64,000 bases of DNA from Rhodopseudomonas palustris (lineage in GTDB: Bacteria > Pseudomonadota > Alphaproteobacteria > Rhizobiales > Xanthobacteraceae), in the NCBI GenBank assembly GCA_016215605.1, contig JACRJB010000015.1, positions 38,889-102,888 of the forward strand, in the 5' to 3' direction. Position numbers and translations under genes: made by a program. A model generated the notes under the pieces. It ran no database searches and was not told the DNA's origin. It saw only the letters and a program-made list of their open reading frames with translations. Shown in pieces: positions 63,792-64,000 of the stretch (position 1 is its first letter; each line of letters begins with the position of its first letter).

Positions 63792-64000
63792 CCGCGTTGT
63801 CCTGTCCGTGAGGGGCGCTTCGCGAGGCGTCGTTGAGCGGGACAGATCGACGGGTTGGGTAACCAGCCCGGAACGATGTTTCGACGAAGCCGGCATGGCG
63901 CTGGGTGAGTCGGACGGACGCGGCGTCCTGCGCGTCGTGGCTCGCACCCACGCGTCCGGGAGGCAGAAGGTCGCCGTCCGCCGCTACTACGAGCGGCTGC

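Larger units (their letters stand above)
63335..64000. other. Gene-free 666-bp right edge of the window
   Basis: It contains a family B repeat (63421-63566), a family D repeat (63600-63748), a strong promoter-like sequence (63764-63791) and ~200 bp of GC-rich DNA without a convincing CDS. The DNA after the promoter (CTGTCCGTGAGGGGCGCTTC) resembles, from memory, another dispersed Bradyrhizobiaceae repeat. The ORFs in the track are shadows. Confidence 0.6.

Noticed and set aside
63478-63951. 157-residue minus ORF at the right edge
   Set aside because: It spans two palindromic repeats and a promoter-like sequence; its codons include repeat shadows such as FCHSGAPRSGEPRIH.

Overview
The window is high-GC alphaproteobacterial chromosome, almost certainly from the Rhodopseudomonas palustris / Bradyrhizobiaceae group. 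The grounds are: a near copy (from memory) of palustrisredoxin reductase PuR, a five-gene liv transporter, a Cox/molybdenum-hydroxylase maturation cluster, BcsS, phasin genes, TetR-controlled phenylacetate genes, and many of the intergenic palindromic repeats typical of this group. No rRNA, tRNA, CRISPR array, integrase or intact insertion sequence was seen.

Layout. 1-1,020: the 3' end of ccdA, then a small GIY-YIG gene enclosed by copies of one dispersed repeat. 1,066-6,328 (minus): branched-chain amino-acid or related ABC transporter (livH-M-G-F and a periplasmic binding protein). 6,658-7,572: a tiny Gln-rich protein with its own terminator, and a membrane protein. 7,744-15,090 (plus): coxG, coxS, coxM, coxD, coxE, two XdhC-type halves and a MoeA-like/MobA-like fusion. 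This is a CO-dehydrogenase-type cluster in which the large catalytic subunit coxL is not present where it is expected. 15,173-17,610: DUF4189, DUF2000, a small membrane protein and a diguanylate cyclase. 17,707-22,664: TetR / membrane fusion lipoprotein / ABC ATPase / ABC-2 permease efflux operon with a perfect palindromic operator, followed by a class III adenylate cyclase. 22,741-25,024 (minus): BcsS, a small unknown protein and a DUF72 protein. 25,363-27,997: two lipid-linked-sugar glycosyltransferases. 28,132-29,349: PuR-like ferredoxin reductase. 29,368-32,336 (minus): two SH3b-tailed peptidoglycan-hydrolase-like proteins and a PfkB sugar kinase. 32,853-33,764: a two-domain VOC protein.

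33,871-40,463: a cytochrome P450 divergent from a TetR-RND efflux operon. 40,552-46,113 (minus): Dpp/Opp-type peptide ABC transporter, divergent from a DadA-like oxidoreductase. 47,693-53,259 (plus): a small DUF6489-like protein, an alpha/beta hydrolase, a self-sufficient P450-reductase fusion of the BM3 type, a PhaE-like protein and a phasin behind tandem PhaR-like sites. 53,582-63,334: phenylacetate degradation, with a TetR regulator (PaaR-like), paaABCDE, paaK, paaI and paaZ. Two 22-bp operator-like sequences of the same layout flank the cluster. 63,335-64,000: repeats and a strong promoter-like sequence reading out of the window.

Functionally the window is dominated by nutrient uptake and aromatic or xenobiotic handling. 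PaaK makes phenylacetyl-CoA, PaaABCDE epoxidises it and PaaZ opens the ring. Three regulator-efflux-P450 modules suggest detoxification, and the PHA genes suggest carbon storage. The most notable points are the coxL-less cox cluster, the repeat-flanked GIY-YIG gene, the paired peptidoglycan hydrolases sharing one SH3b tail, and the BM3-type P450 placed among PHA-granule genes.
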